A DNA stretch of 64,000 nt from positions 42,960 to 106,959 of the forward strand of contig NZ_JADNJQ010000004.1 in NCBI RefSeq assembly GCF_015555045.1. Reading direction: 5' to 3'. The position numbers and the translations under genes were made by a program. The notes beneath the pieces are model-generated. The model saw only the letters and a list, made by a program, of their open reading frames with translations, did no database searches and was not told where the DNA came from. Positions within the stretch are counted from its first letter, which is position 1. Every line of letters starts with the position of its first letter. Below, one piece after another: positions 1 through 8,668 of the stretch. Source of the stretch: Collinsella aerofaciens (lineage in GTDB: Bacteria > Actinomycetota > Coriobacteriia > Coriobacteriales > Coriobacteriaceae).

Positions 1-363
1 TCCAAGATTTTCCCGGGTTATGTCCTTGTCCGCATGGAGATGGATGATGATGCTTGGACGTGCGTTCGTAACACGCCTGGCGTCACCGGTTTCCTGGGCG
101 GCAACGGCAAGCCCGCTCCGCTTTCCCGCGACGAGTACAACAAGATGACTCGTCGTCCCGGTAAGGTCGATTCGCCCAAGCGCACTTCGGTTGATATTGA
201 GGTCGGCACGTCCGTCCGCGTCACCGATGGCCCGCTTACCGACTTTGATGGCAAGGTCTCCGAGGTTAACACCGAGGCTGGCAAGCTCAAGGTCACGCTG
301 ATGATCTTTGGCCGCGAGACGCCGGTCGAGCTCGACTTTAACCAGGTCGCTGTCATCGCTTAA
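1..363 (+). CDS. nusG: Transcription termination/antitermination factor NusG, C-terminal part
   Basis: The gene enters from the left edge; the frame is open from base 1, so the start and most of the NGN domain are missing. The first visible residues ([16 protein letters not shown]) are the end of the NGN domain, which binds the β′ clamp helices. The final ~60 residues form a KOW domain ([18 protein letters not shown]), which contacts Rho or ribosomal protein S10. It lies 120 bases upstream of rplK, the usual bacterial order. Family identity is clear. Confidence 0.97.
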   Translation, partial: SKIFPGYVLVRMEMDDDAWTCVRNTPGVTGFLGGNGKPAPLSRDEYNKMTRRPGKVDSPKRTSVDIEVGTSVRVTDGPLTDFDGKVSEVNTEAGKLKVTLMIFGRETPVELDFNQVAVIA

Positions 364-483
364 GTTTTCGTCCGTTCGCGCGAGCGTGCTTCTTCTGTGA
401 CTGCTCATCTCAGGAGTGCTTCTAACACGTGCGTGCTTACGATATAGCAAGTACTTCACACTCGTGATTCGAAAGGAATGACC

Positions 484-912
484 ATGGCTGAGAAGAAGGT
501 TGCCAACGTCATTAAGCTCCAGATTCCTGCTGGTGCAGCTAACCCCGCTCCTCCCGTCGGCCCCGCCCTGGGCGCTGCTGGCGTGAACATCATGCAGTTC
601 TGCCAGGCCTTTAACGCCGAGACGCAGGACAAGAAGGGCGACATCATCCCCGTTGAGATCTCTGTCTACGAGGATAAGTCCTTCTCCTTCATCACCAAGA
701 CCCCGCCGGCGGCTCACCTCATCAAGAAGGAGCTGAACCTCAAGTCTGGTTCCGCTAAGCCCCAGGCCGACAAGGTTGGTCAGCTCTCCCAGGAGCAGCT
801 CACCAAGATCGCCGAGATCAAGATGCCGGACCTCAATGCCAACGACATTGACGCCGCCAAGAAGATCATCGCCGGTACCGCCCGTTCCATGGGCGTCACC
901 ATCGCTGAGTAG
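484..912 (+). CDS. rplK: 50S ribosomal protein L11
   Basis: 142 residues, normal for L11. The N-terminal domain ([20 protein letters not shown]) is the proline-rich segment near the thiopeptide and GTPase-centre site of 23S rRNA. The C-terminal RNA-binding domain ends with GTARSMGV. An ATG two codons earlier (478) is possible, but the AAAGGA site at about 470-475 is better spaced for 484, which also gives the usual MAEKKV beginning. L11 forms the stalk base that EF-G and RelA contact. It is cotranscribed with nusG or has its own promoter in the 120-base gap; I could not assign one. Confidence 0.97.
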   Translation: MAEKKVANVIKLQIPAGAANPAPPVGPALGAAGVNIMQFCQAFNAETQDKKGDIIPVEISVYEDKSFSFITKTPPAAHLIKKELNLKSGSAKPQADKVGQLSQEQLTKIAEIKMPDLNANDIDAAKKIIAGTARSMGVTIAE

Positions 913-930
913 CGATTTCTTATGGTAACG

Positions 931-979
931 ACGGGTGCTCCGACCGGGGCGCCCGTTAAATGTGTGCAATAGGGCACAC
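931..979 (+). promoter_or_regulatory. Two hairpins between rplK and rplA
   Basis: Bases 931-938 pair with 949-956 (ACGGGTGC with GCGCCCGT, one G-U pair), and 962-967 pairs with 974-979 (GTGTGC with GCACAC). They fill most of the 117-base gap before the rplA Shine-Dalgarno site. No T-run follows, so they are not a plain terminator. L1 regulates its own operon in other bacteria, so an L1 target is conceivable but unproven. Confidence 0.35.
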
Positions 980-1029
980 GATACGATGTGGGAGGGCTCA
1001 CGCCCGTTTAACCACAGGAGGTAATGCAC

Positions 1030-1737
1030 ATGGCTAAGCATGGTAAGAGCTATAACGCCGCTGCCGAGAAGATCGACCGCGCCACGCTCTACACCCCCCT
1101 TCAGGCTGCCAAGCTCATCAAGGAGCTCGACACCGCCAAGTTCGACGAGACCGTCGAGGCTCACTTCCGTCTGGGCATCGATACTCGTAAGGCTGACCAG
1201 AACATCCGTGGTTCCATCTCCCTGCCCCACGGCACCGGCAAGACTGTTCGTGTTGCCGTCTTCGCCGAGGGCGAGAAGGCCCGTGAGGCTGAGGCTGCCG
1301 GCGCCGACATCATCGGTTCCGACGAGCTCGTCGCCCAGATTCAGAAGGGCGAGATCAACTTCGACGCCGCTATCGCTACGCCGAACATGATGGCCAAGGT
1401 TGGCCGCATCGGTAAGGTCCTTGGTCCCCGTGGCCTCATGCCGAACCCCAAGCTCGGCACCGTGACCATGGACGTCGCCAAGATGGTCTCCGAGCTCAAG
1501 GCTGGCCGCGTTGAGTACCGCGCCGACCGCTACGGCATCTGCCACGTGCCCCTGGGCAAGAAGTCCTTCTCTGAGCAGCAGCTCGTCGAGAACTACGCTG
1601 CCCTGTACACCGAGATTCTGCGCGTCAAGCCCTCTTCTGCTAAGGGTAAGTACGTCAAGTCCATCTCCGTGTCTTCCACCATGGGCCCTGGCGTCAAGGT
1701 CGATCCCGCTGTCCAGCGTGACTTCCTGGCTGAGTAA
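1030..1737 (+). CDS. rplA: 50S ribosomal protein L1
   Basis: 235 residues, the normal L1 length. The signature [15 protein letters not shown] lies in the middle, and the segment [22 protein letters not shown] is the usual domain II region. The ATG at 1030 is chosen over 1024 because AGGAGG at 1016-1021 is correctly spaced for it. L1 forms the mobile L1 stalk at the E site and can repress its own mRNA. The gene ends in a terminator, and the usual next gene, rplJ, is 20 kb away, which is abnormal for this operon. Confidence 0.97.
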   Translation: MAKHGKSYNAAAEKIDRATLYTPLQAAKLIKELDTAKFDETVEAHFRLGIDTRKADQNIRGSISLPHGTGKTVRVAVFAEGEKAREAEAAGADIIGSDELVAQIQKGEINFDAAIATPNMMAKVGRIGKVLGPRGLMPNPKLGTVTMDVAKMVSELKAGRVEYRADRYGICHVPLGKKSFSEQQLVENYAALYTEILRVKPSSAKGKYVKSISVSSTMGPGVKVDPAVQRDFLAE

Positions 1738-1773
1738 CTGCTAGTTACTGCCTGAGTACAGCAAGCATTGCTA

Positions 1774-1812
1774 AAGAAACCCGGTTCTGCCTTGTGCAGG
1801 ACCGGGTTTCTT
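1774..1812 (+). terminator. Rho-independent terminator after rplA
   Basis: A strong hairpin with a 12-bp outer stem (AAGAAACCCGGT with ACCGGGTTTCTT), an inner TCTGC/GCAGG extension and a 5-base loop. The T-run is weak. It closes the nusG-rplK-rplA transcript. Confidence 0.8.
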
Positions 1813-1829
1813 GCTATCGCGTCAAAAGC

Positions 1830-1860
1830 ACCATAAAGGGGACAGTGTCCCCTTTATGGT
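1830..1860. repeat. Perfect 15-bp inverted repeat with GGGGACA core
   Basis: ACCATAAAGGGGACA, one G, then its exact reverse complement. It sits 3 bases from the stop codon of the minus-strand phosphoesterase gene, so it could also terminate that gene. The GGGGACAG core links it to other hairpins at 5644, 32280, 57677 and 59845. Confidence 0.75.
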
Positions 1861-1862
1861 GG

Positions 1863-2573
1863 TTACCAGGGTGTTCTGGCTGTTGAAGACTCGATGGCTT
1901 CGTGGCGTTTGAGCTCGCGGCGCATGGTTTGTGAGTTGAGCCAAGCTGCTTGCCAGCCGCGGATGGGGTAGTGCGTCTGGTCGAGCTCAAACTGCGTATA
2001 GCCGCAGGCGTTGATGATCGTCGTTCCACACACATGTTGACGCTCGCGCTGAAAATCGCAACCGTAGCTTTGGTGCACATGCCCGTGCACCATGTAGTCG
2101 GGATTCCAGGATTCGAGTGCTGTGTTAAAACACTCGAATCCTCGATGCGGCAGATCGTCCAGATCACCCATACCGGCGGCGGGTGCATGGGTAAGCAGAA
2201 TGTCGCACCCGCCGACCATCCTAACCTTACGCGACAGCTTACGCATGCGCTTGGACATCTCGCGTTCGGTGTACATGTTGGCGCCGTCGCGATAACGCAT
2301 GGACCCGCCAAGGCCCGCAATGCGAATCCCTCGGTACGTGTACACGCTGTCCTCTACGCAGATACATCCACCCGGTGCATGACGTGCGTAGCGGTCATCG
2401 TGATTGCCGCGCACGTAGATGAGCGGTTTGTTGATGACCGTAACCAAAAACTCAAGATAGTCCGGGTCCAGATCGCCGGCGGACAAAATCAGGTCGACGC
2501 CCTCAAAGCGTTCCTTGCGAAAGCACTCCCAAAGGCATCGTTCTTCGGTATCGGCTATGGCAAGGATTTTCAT
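1863..2573 (-). CDS. Calcineurin-like metallophosphoesterase
   Basis: 236 residues with most metal-ligand motifs of the calcineurin-like family: GDLD near residue 33, GNHDD near 57, THAPA near 131 and HGHVHQ near 163. The first motif is normally D-x-H but reads ADTEE here, so the first histidine ligand is absent. No signal peptide, so cytosolic. The start overlaps the last codon of the upstream BMP-like gene (ATGA type), so translation is probably coupled. The substrate cannot be deduced; a small phosphodiester or nucleotide is typical for the family. Confidence 0.85.
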   Translation of the reverse strand: MKILAIADTEERCLWECFRKERFEGVDLILSAGDLDPDYLEFLVTVINKPLIYVRGNHDDRYARHAPGGCICVEDSVYTYRGIRIAGLGGSMRYRDGANMYTEREMSKRMRKLSRKVRMVGGCDILLTHAPAAGMGDLDDLPHRGFECFNTALESWNPDYMVHGHVHQSYGCDFQRERQHVCGTTIINACGYTQFELDQTHYPIRGWQAAWLNSQTMRRELKRHEAIESSTARTPW

Positions 2574-4486
2574 AGGGCAGGGACTTCCGGCTCATCGTCG
2601 AGCTGCGGAATGGTGCCTACCACGTTGTCCGCCAGCCAATTCATCTCGACAATCTGCGTGCTCGGCAGCGGAGGGAAGCCTTCGATCTGTACCACGCCGT
2701 TCTGGCTGTGGAGCTCGCCGCCAAAGGGGTTGATGGATCCCACAACAATGCCGTTGCGGAGCAACTGCACGAGTTTGCGCGTTTGGTAGGGTAGGCCCGG
2801 AGCGTAACGGATGTCGATAACGCCGGAGCTCATGCCATACCAGTAGTTGACAGCGCGCACTTGGTTGTCGTCGCTGGTCTCGTCCCACGTGCCGTGAAGA
2901 AGGCTGCGAACGATGAGCTCGTAGTAACGGCCCCAGTTCCATACGGGCATGGCGATGCCGGTGACTTTGCCGTCGACCAAGCGGTGAAGCCCGTAGGCCG
3001 TTGGGTCTTCGAGCGACTTTGACATGTCAGCGCCGGTCATGACGCTTACGCCTTCGCGGCACATGGCTTCGGCAAGACCACCGGCGGGAACATCGCCCCA
3101 GGTGAGGATGACCTGCGCGCGCGGGTCGAGCAGCGAGGCGCCAATCGCAAAGGCGTTGATCTCGCTGAGTGCGCCCGAGGCGAAGACCGACGCGTGGTAA
3201 CCGATGCGGTGGTTGTCCGCCATGCTGGCCGCAAGGGCGCCCAGCAGAAACTTGGCCTCGTACATCTTGCCAAAGTACGAACGGACGCTTTGATGGGGAA
3301 GGCCGATAGAGCAGTTGAGGAACCGAACCCGGGGATACTCAACGGCAGCCCTGAGCGTGTATTCCATCAGGCGGTGCGAGGTCGAGAAGATGACGTTTGC
3401 TCCATGTTTGACAGCCGTTTCCACGGCGGCGTAGAACACATCCGGATCGTGACAGTCCTCGAACGCCTCGGTGCGCACGATACCGCCAAAGTGCTCATCG
3501 AGATACTGACGCCCTTGGTCGTGCAGGCTGTCCCAGCTCGACGTCGCACAGGGGAACTCATGGATAAAGGCGATGCTCAGGGGGTTGGCCGTCGAGTAGA
3601 CGGTCTTGCCCATAAAGAAGTTGAGCACGCCGGAGGTGGACTTGGCGGGCGTCTCCTCCTCGTCGACGCTCGGTGCTTCGACAAGATCGACCTTGTCCTC
3701 GTCATTTTTGCCGGCAATGACCAGCTCGCGCCAGATCTTGCACAGGCGGTTTACGACGATATCCGTTGGCGTATCCAGCAGGCGGTCCTGGTTGTACACA
3801 TTGAGGTAGACGAGCATGGCGTCGGCGGGCGTAATGTCCAGGTGGTCGCCGCCTGCGCGAAGGTAGGCACGCTTAAAGAGCAGGAAGGTGTGGCGCAGGT
3901 AGTCGACCTTTTTCTGCGGCCATTTTTCGATAAGGTTCTGACCGAGCATCTTCGCGAGCGTTTCGTAGCTTCCCTCACGCGAGAACTCGATCTCGTATAG
4001 GGGGCAGACGCGCCAAAACGCGCAGAACTCGCCGTACAGGCGGCTTTCGACGGAATCCCATGTGCCGGGGTAGAGACGGGTGACCTTGGCCGAAACCGTC
4101 GGGGCGTCTAGGAATTTGAGGACACTGACGCGTTTGTTGCCTTCTTGGACATAGAACCGATGCATGAACTCGGTGACGATGACGGGGTCGCGATAGCCCT
4201 CGGTCACCTGGATGTCGTAGAGGTTGGACCACTTGCGGGCGAACTCGGTGCTAAACGGAAGCAGGGGCATAAAGTTACACGAAAAGGCGGACTGACGGCC
4301 CTTGGTGACCGTGCCGACGACCATTTCGAGCGGAATATCCCGCAGGCCGACATTCTCTCGCTGACCTAAGGGGAGCTGGGCAACCAAGCTATCGAGGTCC
4401 GTAAGGTATGGATGCTCGCTTTGGCTAATGGCGCGTCGACGTCCTTGCTCGCCGCGCTTGCGTGCTTGACGATAGGCCTCTTCCAT
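2570..4486 (-). CDS. BMP/PBP1-type binding protein fused to a ParB-like N-terminal domain
   Basis: 638 residues. The second half (from about residue 300: SIAFIHEFPCATSSWDSLHDQG to the end) resembles the BMP/Med substrate-binding fold that binds nucleosides in transporters. The first half has a ParB/Srx-like segment (VQEGNKRVSVLKFL) near residue 115. There is no signal peptide or lipobox, so the binding domain is expected in the cytoplasm as a sensor rather than a transport receptor. A GGGAG site precedes the ATG. It forms an operon with the downstream phosphoesterase. Domain assignment is by eye; the biological role is unknown. Confidence 0.7.
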   Translation of the reverse strand: MEEAYRQARKRGEQGRRRAISQSEHPYLTDLDSLVAQLPLGQRENVGLRDIPLEMVVGTVTKGRQSAFSCNFMPLLPFSTEFARKWSNLYDIQVTEGYRDPVIVTEFMHRFYVQEGNKRVSVLKFLDAPTVSAKVTRLYPGTWDSVESRLYGEFCAFWRVCPLYEIEFSREGSYETLAKMLGQNLIEKWPQKKVDYLRHTFLLFKRAYLRAGGDHLDITPADAMLVYLNVYNQDRLLDTPTDIVVNRLCKIWRELVIAGKNDEDKVDLVEAPSVDEEETPAKSTSGVLNFFMGKTVYSTANPLSIAFIHEFPCATSSWDSLHDQGRQYLDEHFGGIVRTEAFEDCHDPDVFYAAVETAVKHGANVIFSTSHRLMEYTLRAAVEYPRVRFLNCSIGLPHQSVRSYFGKMYEAKFLLGALAASMADNHRIGYHASVFASGALSEINAFAIGASLLDPRAQVILTWGDVPAGGLAEAMCREGVSVMTGADMSKSLEDPTAYGLHRLVDGKVTGIAMPVWNWGRYYELIVRSLLHGTWDETSDDNQVRAVNYWYGMSSGVIDIRYAPGLPYQTRKLVQLLRNGIVVGSINPFGGELHSQNGVVQIEGFPPLPSTQIVEMNWLADNVVGTIPQLDDEPEVPAL

Positions 4487-4540
4487 GATGTTGCTCCCTT
4501 AGTCGTTTAAACAACTATATGAACCATGGTACCACGAATG

Positions 4541-4580
4541 AAAACCACTACAAAGATGCCTGACCCCTTTGCGGTGGTTT
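4541..4580 (-). terminator. Terminator hairpin at the mscS stop codon
   Basis: Bases 4541-4554 pair imperfectly with 4567-4580 (AAACCACTACAAAG and CTTTGCGGTGGTTT). Read on the minus strand the stem ends in GTGGTTTTC, giving a short U-run. The mscS stop codon lies inside the stem. Similar AACCACCGCAAAG hairpins occur at 5589 and 59782, so it is also a dispersed repeat. Confidence 0.65.
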
Positions 4581-5346
4581 AGGCGATGATGGGGGCGATG
4601 GCGCGGATGCAGGCGTCGGCAGCGGTGAAAGTGGTGCTGTCGTCGCTGACGATAAAGATGATCTTTCCTTTGATGCCAAAGTCGCCGATTTCGCTAAAGA
4701 GCACGTAGGGCTCTTTGTCAAAGCCCGAGATGGGCGAGACGGCCGTTTTGGTTGCGCTCGTGAGCTCGTCTGCCAGCACGTCAAGGGAAGCCCACTTGGA
4801 CGTGTCCTTTACGGCAACGGGCACGGCCACGCGTCCAAAGGGCATCAAATGCACGAGCGTGTTCTTGGAGATGTTGGAGTTGGGCACAATGATGGTCTGT
4901 CCACAGGCATCCTCAATCGTTGTATGGCGCCAAGTGATGTCTTGGACCACGCCGGATACGCCGCCGACCTCGATATTGTCGCCGGGTTTGATGATGCCCA
5001 TAAAGGTCACTTGCATGCCGCCGATAAGGTTTGACAGCGTGTCCTGAAAGCCGAGCGAGATGGCGATGCCGCCGACGCCAAGAGCGGCGACGAGCGCGTT
5101 TGCGTTAATGCCAAAGCAGTTATCGAGGATAAAGCTGCCGCCGATCATCCAGATGACGGCGCGCGCGATGTTGATGAAGATACTCGATGCCGGAAGCGGG
5201 TTATCGTCTCGGTTAAGCAGATGGTTCAGGGTCTTGGATACGACCTTGGCGGCGACGGCGGTGCCTATCGCCAAGATGACGGCCCAGATGATGTTGTGGA
5301 CCCACCGTTGCTCAAAGAAATGAAGAATCGGCTCAAACAATTCCAT
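4579..5346 (-). CDS. mscS: Small-conductance mechanosensitive channel (MscS family)
   Basis: 255 residues. Three hydrophobic segments occupy the first ~110 residues; the third carries the glycine/alanine-rich pore pattern (ANALVAALGVGGIAISLGF). A β-domain follows (IKPGDNIEVGGVSGVVQDI, then IIVPNSNI), both hallmarks of MscS. The ATG at 5346 is chosen because AGGAGG lies 10 bases upstream; an in-frame extension to 5391 lacks such a site. The channel releases solutes on hypo-osmotic shock. It appears monocistronic, ending at the hairpin over its stop codon. Confidence 0.92.
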   Translation of the reverse strand: MELFEPILHFFEQRWVHNIIWAVILAIGTAVAAKVVSKTLNHLLNRDDNPLPASSIFINIARAVIWMIGGSFILDNCFGINANALVAALGVGGIAISLGFQDTLSNLIGGMQVTFMGIIKPGDNIEVGGVSGVVQDITWRHTTIEDACGQTIIVPNSNISKNTLVHLMPFGRVAVPVAVKDTSKWASLDVLADELTSATKTAVSPISGFDKEPYVLFSEIGDFGIKGKIIFIVSDDSTTFTAADACIRAIAPIIA

Positions 5347-5360
5347 GTAGGGAAAACCTC

Positions 5361-5570
5361 CTAATGATCGTTCAACCATGATACCCACCAAGAAGCCCGT
5401 CCGATCACATCGGACGGGCCGATAACTTGAGATGGGGTGGCCGCGGTGGCGTAAGCTGGGGCGCCGGCGAGCACGCCGGCAAGGAGTGCGGCGGTCAAGG
5501 CGAGACGGGGAAGAGAGCTTCTCGTGGCAGTTTCCTTAGTCCTTAACCAGTAGTTCCTGCTGACGCTGGA
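5361..5570 (-). pseudogene. Possible remnant of a small exported protein
   Basis: On the minus strand one frame reads RSSLPRLALTAALLAGVLA followed by GAPAYATAATPSQV, a classical signal peptide with an AYA-type cleavage site. The frame is open from about 5570 to a stop at 5361 but has no ATG, GTG or TTG in a suitable place. It runs through a strong hairpin at 5395-5419. It may be a decayed gene, a gene whose start was lost by a small indel, or chance. No homologue is recognised. Confidence 0.3.
5395..5419 (-). terminator. Hairpin in the mscS upstream region
   Basis: GCCCGTCCGAT at 5395-5405 pairs perfectly with ATCGGACGGGC at 5409-5419 around a 3-base loop. Read on the minus strand it is followed by TTCTT, which would suit a terminator for the putative exported remnant lying just upstream of mscS. 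Confidence 0.55.
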
Positions 5571-5588
5571 TTATCGACATAATATGCG

Positions 5589-5628
5589 AAAACCGCCGCA
5601 AGGGCGTCTGTCCCTTTGCGGCGGTTTT
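5589..5628 (-). terminator. Strong hairpin downstream of the ABC importer operon
   Basis: AAAACCGCCGCAAGGG pairs with CCCTTTGCGGCGGTTTT (one bulged base). U-rich ends on both strands make it potentially bidirectional. It belongs to the same AACCNCCGCAAAGG hairpin family as 4541 and 59782, and is joined by GACGTTTG and CAGATAAAACC to the next repeat. Confidence 0.65.
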
Positions 5629-5643
5629 GACGTTTGCGCAGAT

Positions 5644-5684
5644 AAAACCCACCAAAATAAACCTGTCCCTTTTTGGCAGGTTTT
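5644..5684. repeat. Dispersed hairpin repeat with CTGTCCC loop, copy 1
   Basis: AAAACCCACCAAAA at 5644-5657 and TTTTGGCAGGTTTT at 5671-5684 form a 14-bp imperfect stem with loop TAAACCTGTCCCT. The ATPase stop codon at 5683-5685 overlaps its end. Related copies are at 32280 (inverted), 34058 and 59845. Confidence 0.75.
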
Positions 5685-6477
5685 AGCTCAGCAGCATGCG
5701 GTCGTTGGCGAGCTCGCCTCCCGAGACCTCCTCGAACTTCTGCAGCAGGTTGGCTACGGTGAGCGACTTCTTCTCATCGCCCGCCACGTCGTAGATCACG
5801 TGGCCTTCGTGCATCATGATCAGACGGTTGCCCAGACGGATGGCGTCGTTCATGTTGTGCGTGACCATGAGCGTGGTCAGGTGGTTCTCGTCGACGATCT
5901 CCTCGGTCAGGTTAAGCACCTTAGAGGCCGTCTTGGGGTCGAGGGCCGCGGTGTGCTCGTCGAGCAGCAGCAGGCGCGGCCTGGTGAGCGTGGCCATCAG
6001 CAGGGTGAGTGCCTGGCGCTGGCCACCCGAGAGCAGGCCGACCTTGGCGTTGAGACGCGTGTCCAGACCAAGGTCCAGGCGCTTGAGCAGCTCGATGTAC
6101 TCATCTTTCTCGGCCTTGGTGACGCCCCACGAAAGGCCGCGACGCTGGCCGCGACGCTTGGCGAGGGCCAGGCTCTCGGCGATCTGCATGTCGGCAGCGG
6201 TACCGCGCATGGGGTCCTGAAACACGCGGCCCAGGTACTTGGCGCGCTGCGACTCGCTCAGGCGCGAGATGTCGGTGCCGTCGAGCTCAATAACGCCCGA
6301 ATCGAGCGGGTACACGCCGGCGATCATGTTGAGCAGCGTGGACTTGCCGGCGCCGTTGCCGCCGATCACGGTTACAAAGTCGCCGTCATTCAGGGTGAGG
6401 TCGACGCCGGTGAGCGCGCGCTTCTCGGTGACGGTGCCCTTGTTAAAGGTCTTCTTGACGTGCGAGAGCTTAAGCAT
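5683..6477 (-). CDS. ABC transporter ATP-binding protein
   Basis: 264 residues. Walker A (GGNGAGKST) near residue 40, signature LSGGQRQ near 148, Walker B (LLLLDEHTA) near 170 and the H-loop THN near 205 are intact. The ATG at 6477 is chosen because MLKLSHVKK is the natural beginning of the domain; it overlaps the permease gene by 8 bases (an ATG at 6486 is the alternative). It powers uptake through the permease encoded upstream. Last gene of the binding protein-permease-ATPase operon. Confidence 0.93.
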   Translation of the reverse strand: MLKLSHVKKTFNKGTVTEKRALTGVDLTLNDGDFVTVIGGNGAGKSTLLNMIAGVYPLDSGVIELDGTDISRLSESQRAKYLGRVFQDPMRGTAADMQIAESLALAKRRGQRRGLSWGVTKAEKDEYIELLKRLDLGLDTRLNAKVGLLSGGQRQALTLLMATLTRPRLLLLDEHTAALDPKTASKVLNLTEEIVDENHLTTLMVTHNMNDAIRLGNRLIMMHEGHVIYDVAGDEKKSLTVANLLQKFEEVSGGELANDRMLLS

Positions 6478-7393
6478 CTGCCTCATCCCCCTTCGTGTAG
6501 GAGCTGCGGAGCTTATAGCGCTCCCAAACCACGGGCACGCACAGGGCCACAGCGACAATCACGGCGGAGAGCAGCTTCATGTCGTTGGCGTCCATGCCCA
6601 ACTGCAGCACGATGGCGCGGATAAGGAAGTACACCACGGAGCCAAAGACGGCGGAGGCAAGACGGACGCTAAACTGCGTGAGGCCGCCGGGCAGCAGACG
6701 GCCGAGCACCTCGCCGATAACAATGGCGGCAAGACCGATAACGATGGCACCGGTGCCCATACCAATGTCGGCATACTTTTGGCTCTGGCAGATGAGCGCG
6801 CCCGAAAGGCCGATGAGGGCGTTGGAGAGCACGAGGGCGATCATCTTGGTGGAGTTGGTGTTGACGCCCAGGGCGCGGATCATGTACTCGTTGTTGCCGG
6901 TGGCGCGCAGCGCCGAGCCGATCTCGGTGCCAAAGAACCAATACAGGATGGCAACGATAGCCACGGCGAGCAGGATGCCCAAGATGATGGCAACGGTGGA
7001 CTGCGGCAGACCGGTCATATTGCTGACGGCCGAGAACACGGTGCCCTTGGCAAGAATGGGCGTATTGGACTTGCCCATGATGCGCAGGTTGATGGACCAC
7101 AGGCTGATCTGGGTGAGGATTCCGGCGAGGATCGCGGGAATCTCGAAGACGGTGGTCAAAATGCCCGTGACGGCACCCGCGATGGCGCCGGCGCACATAC
7201 CGGCCAGCACGGCGAGCAGCGGGTCGACGTTGTTATAGACGATGAGCACAGCGCAGACGCAGCCGCCGAGGGCAAAGCTGCCGTCGCAGGTCATATCGGG
7301 AATGTCGAGCAGGCGGAACGTGATAAACACGCCAAGCACCATAATGCCCCAGAGGACGCCCTGCGAAACGGCGCCCTGCAATGCAATGAGCAT
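6470..7393 (-). CDS. ABC transporter permease (branched-chain amino acid/TrpY-like family)
   Basis: 307 residues, about eight to nine hydrophobic segments, starting LQGAVSQGVLWGIMVLGVF and containing ITFRLLDIPDMTCDGSF, a pattern typical of single-permease importers associated with PF04392 binding proteins. The start has AGGAGG at a suitable distance. It works as a homodimer in the membrane with the downstream ATPase. The 203-base gap from the binding-protein gene holds a partial hairpin (7498-7528) that may lower permease expression. Confidence 0.88.
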   Translation of the reverse strand: MLIALQGAVSQGVLWGIMVLGVFITFRLLDIPDMTCDGSFALGGCVCAVLIVYNNVDPLLAVLAGMCAGAIAGAVTGILTTVFEIPAILAGILTQISLWSINLRIMGKSNTPILAKGTVFSAVSNMTGLPQSTVAIILGILLAVAIVAILYWFFGTEIGSALRATGNNEYMIRALGVNTNSTKMIALVLSNALIGLSGALICQSQKYADIGMGTGAIVIGLAAIVIGEVLGRLLPGGLTQFSVRLASAVFGSVVYFLIRAIVLQLGMDANDMKLLSAVIVAVALCVPVVWERYKLRSSYTKGDEADA

Positions 7394-7497
7394 GCTTCAT
7401 ACCTCCTAGGATAGGGTGGACACGTGATTCACCATAATAGCGGTAACAATGCATAGAAGAGCTGCGGACAGACGTTTTGTTTTACCTGAAACAAGCA

Positions 7498-7528
7498 GGG
7501 CGGACGCCGGTCTACAGCGCCCGCCCCT
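7498..7528 (-). other. Intercistronic hairpin between binding protein and permease genes
   Basis: GGGCGGACGCC and GCGCCCGCCC form an imperfect GC-rich stem. On the minus strand it is followed by a short U-rich stretch. This could attenuate or stabilise the upstream message so that more binding protein than permease is made. Confidence 0.35.
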
Positions 7529-7596
7529 GTGGCTCAGATATTGAATAACGCAGCTAAAGCGCGAGCACGGGCTCTAGACGCATGCCGCGTATAGCA

Positions 7597-8577
7597 TTAC
7601 GCGTCCAGAGCGGAAAGGTCGATGCCCAGGGCCTCGGCCATCTCGTCGTTCTTGACGACGACCAGGTCCTTGCTCGAGAGGTGCTTGATGGGCATGTCTT
7701 CGGGCTTGGCCTCGCCCTTCAGAATCTTGACGGCCATCTCGCCCGCGGCGTAGCCCAGATCCTCGTAATTGATGGAGAGGGTGAACAGGCCGCCGGCCAT
7801 GCACATGCCCTCCTCGCCAGTCACGAAGGGAAGCTTGTTCTCCTTGCAGATCTGGCCCACCTGCGAGGCGCCCGCGGCGATGGTGTTGTCGGTGGGGGAG
7901 TACAGCGCGTCGACCTTGCCCACGGCAGACTCGACGACGGACTGAATCTCGTTGGAGCTCGAGACGGTGAAATCGGTGTACTCGAGGCCCAGCTTGTCGA
8001 GCTCCTTCTTGGCGGCCTTGATCTGGACGTCGGAGTTGGACTCGGCGGTGCAGTAGAGCAGGCCGACCTTTTTAACGTCGGGCAGGACCTTCTGCATCAT
8101 CTCGAGCTGCTCGGCGACCGGGGTGAGGTCGGAAGCGCCCGTGACGTTGGTGCCGGGCTTGTCGTTGTCCTGGACCAGGCCGGAGGCGGCGTAGTCGGTG
8201 ATGGCGCAGCCCACGATGGGGATATCGGCCGTGGCGCCGGCGGCAGCCTGCGCGGCGGGCGTGGCGATGGCATAAATCAGGTTGACGTTGTCGCCCACAA
8301 ACTTGTCAGCAATGGACTTACACGTGGACTGGTCGTTCTGGGCGTTCTTCTGGTCGATCTTGACCTTAAGGCCGCTCTCCTTGATGGCCTTGACAAAGCC
8401 GTCGTTGGCGGCATCGAGTGCGGAGTGCTCGGTGAGCTGCAGAACGCCGATAGTGTAGTCGGAACCGGCGGCAGCAGAGCCGGAACCAGAGTTGCCGCCG
8501 CATCCGGCGAGCGGGGCGAGCGCGAGCAGGCCAGCGGAGACCAGAAGGCTCCTGCGGCTGATGGTGATGTCCTTCAT
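7597..8577 (-). CDS. ABC transporter substrate-binding lipoprotein (PF04392 type)
   Basis: 326 residues. The N-terminus has arginines (ISRRSLLVSAG), a hydrophobic stretch and lipobox LAGC, so it should be a membrane-anchored lipoprotein; the RR pair may suit Tat export. The body (YTIGVLQLTEHSALDAANDG, later IVGCAITDYAASGLV and NVTGASDLTP) matches the ABC_sub_bind family. Some members (TrpX) belong to tryptophan/tyrosine regulons, but I see no T-box or other clue to substrate here. The ATG at 8577 is chosen since GGGGGT precedes it. First gene of the importer operon. Confidence 0.88.
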   Translation of the reverse strand: MKDITISRRSLLVSAGLLALAPLAGCGGNSGSGSAAAGSDYTIGVLQLTEHSALDAANDGFVKAIKESGLKVKIDQKNAQNDQSTCKSIADKFVGDNVNLIYAIATPAAQAAAGATADIPIVGCAITDYAASGLVQDNDKPGTNVTGASDLTPVAEQLEMMQKVLPDVKKVGLLYCTAESNSDVQIKAAKKELDKLGLEYTDFTVSSSNEIQSVVESAVGKVDALYSPTDNTIAAGASQVGQICKENKLPFVTGEEGMCMAGGLFTLSINYEDLGYAAGEMAVKILKGEAKPEDMPIKHLSSKDLVVVKNDEMAEALGIDLSALDA

Positions 8578-8637
8578 ATCATTACCCCCAGTATAAAAAT
8601 GGCTGGAAACACTGCACTGGGACAAAGTGCAAGTGGA

Positions 8638-8668
8638 ACTATAGTAGCGCTGATGTCCATTTTTACAA
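8638..8668 (-). promoter_or_regulatory. Possible promoter of the ABC importer operon
   Basis: On the minus strand TTGTAA (8668-8663) and TATAGT (8643-8638) are separated by 19 bases, slightly long. They lie about 60 bases upstream of the start codon of the binding protein. Confidence 0.4.
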
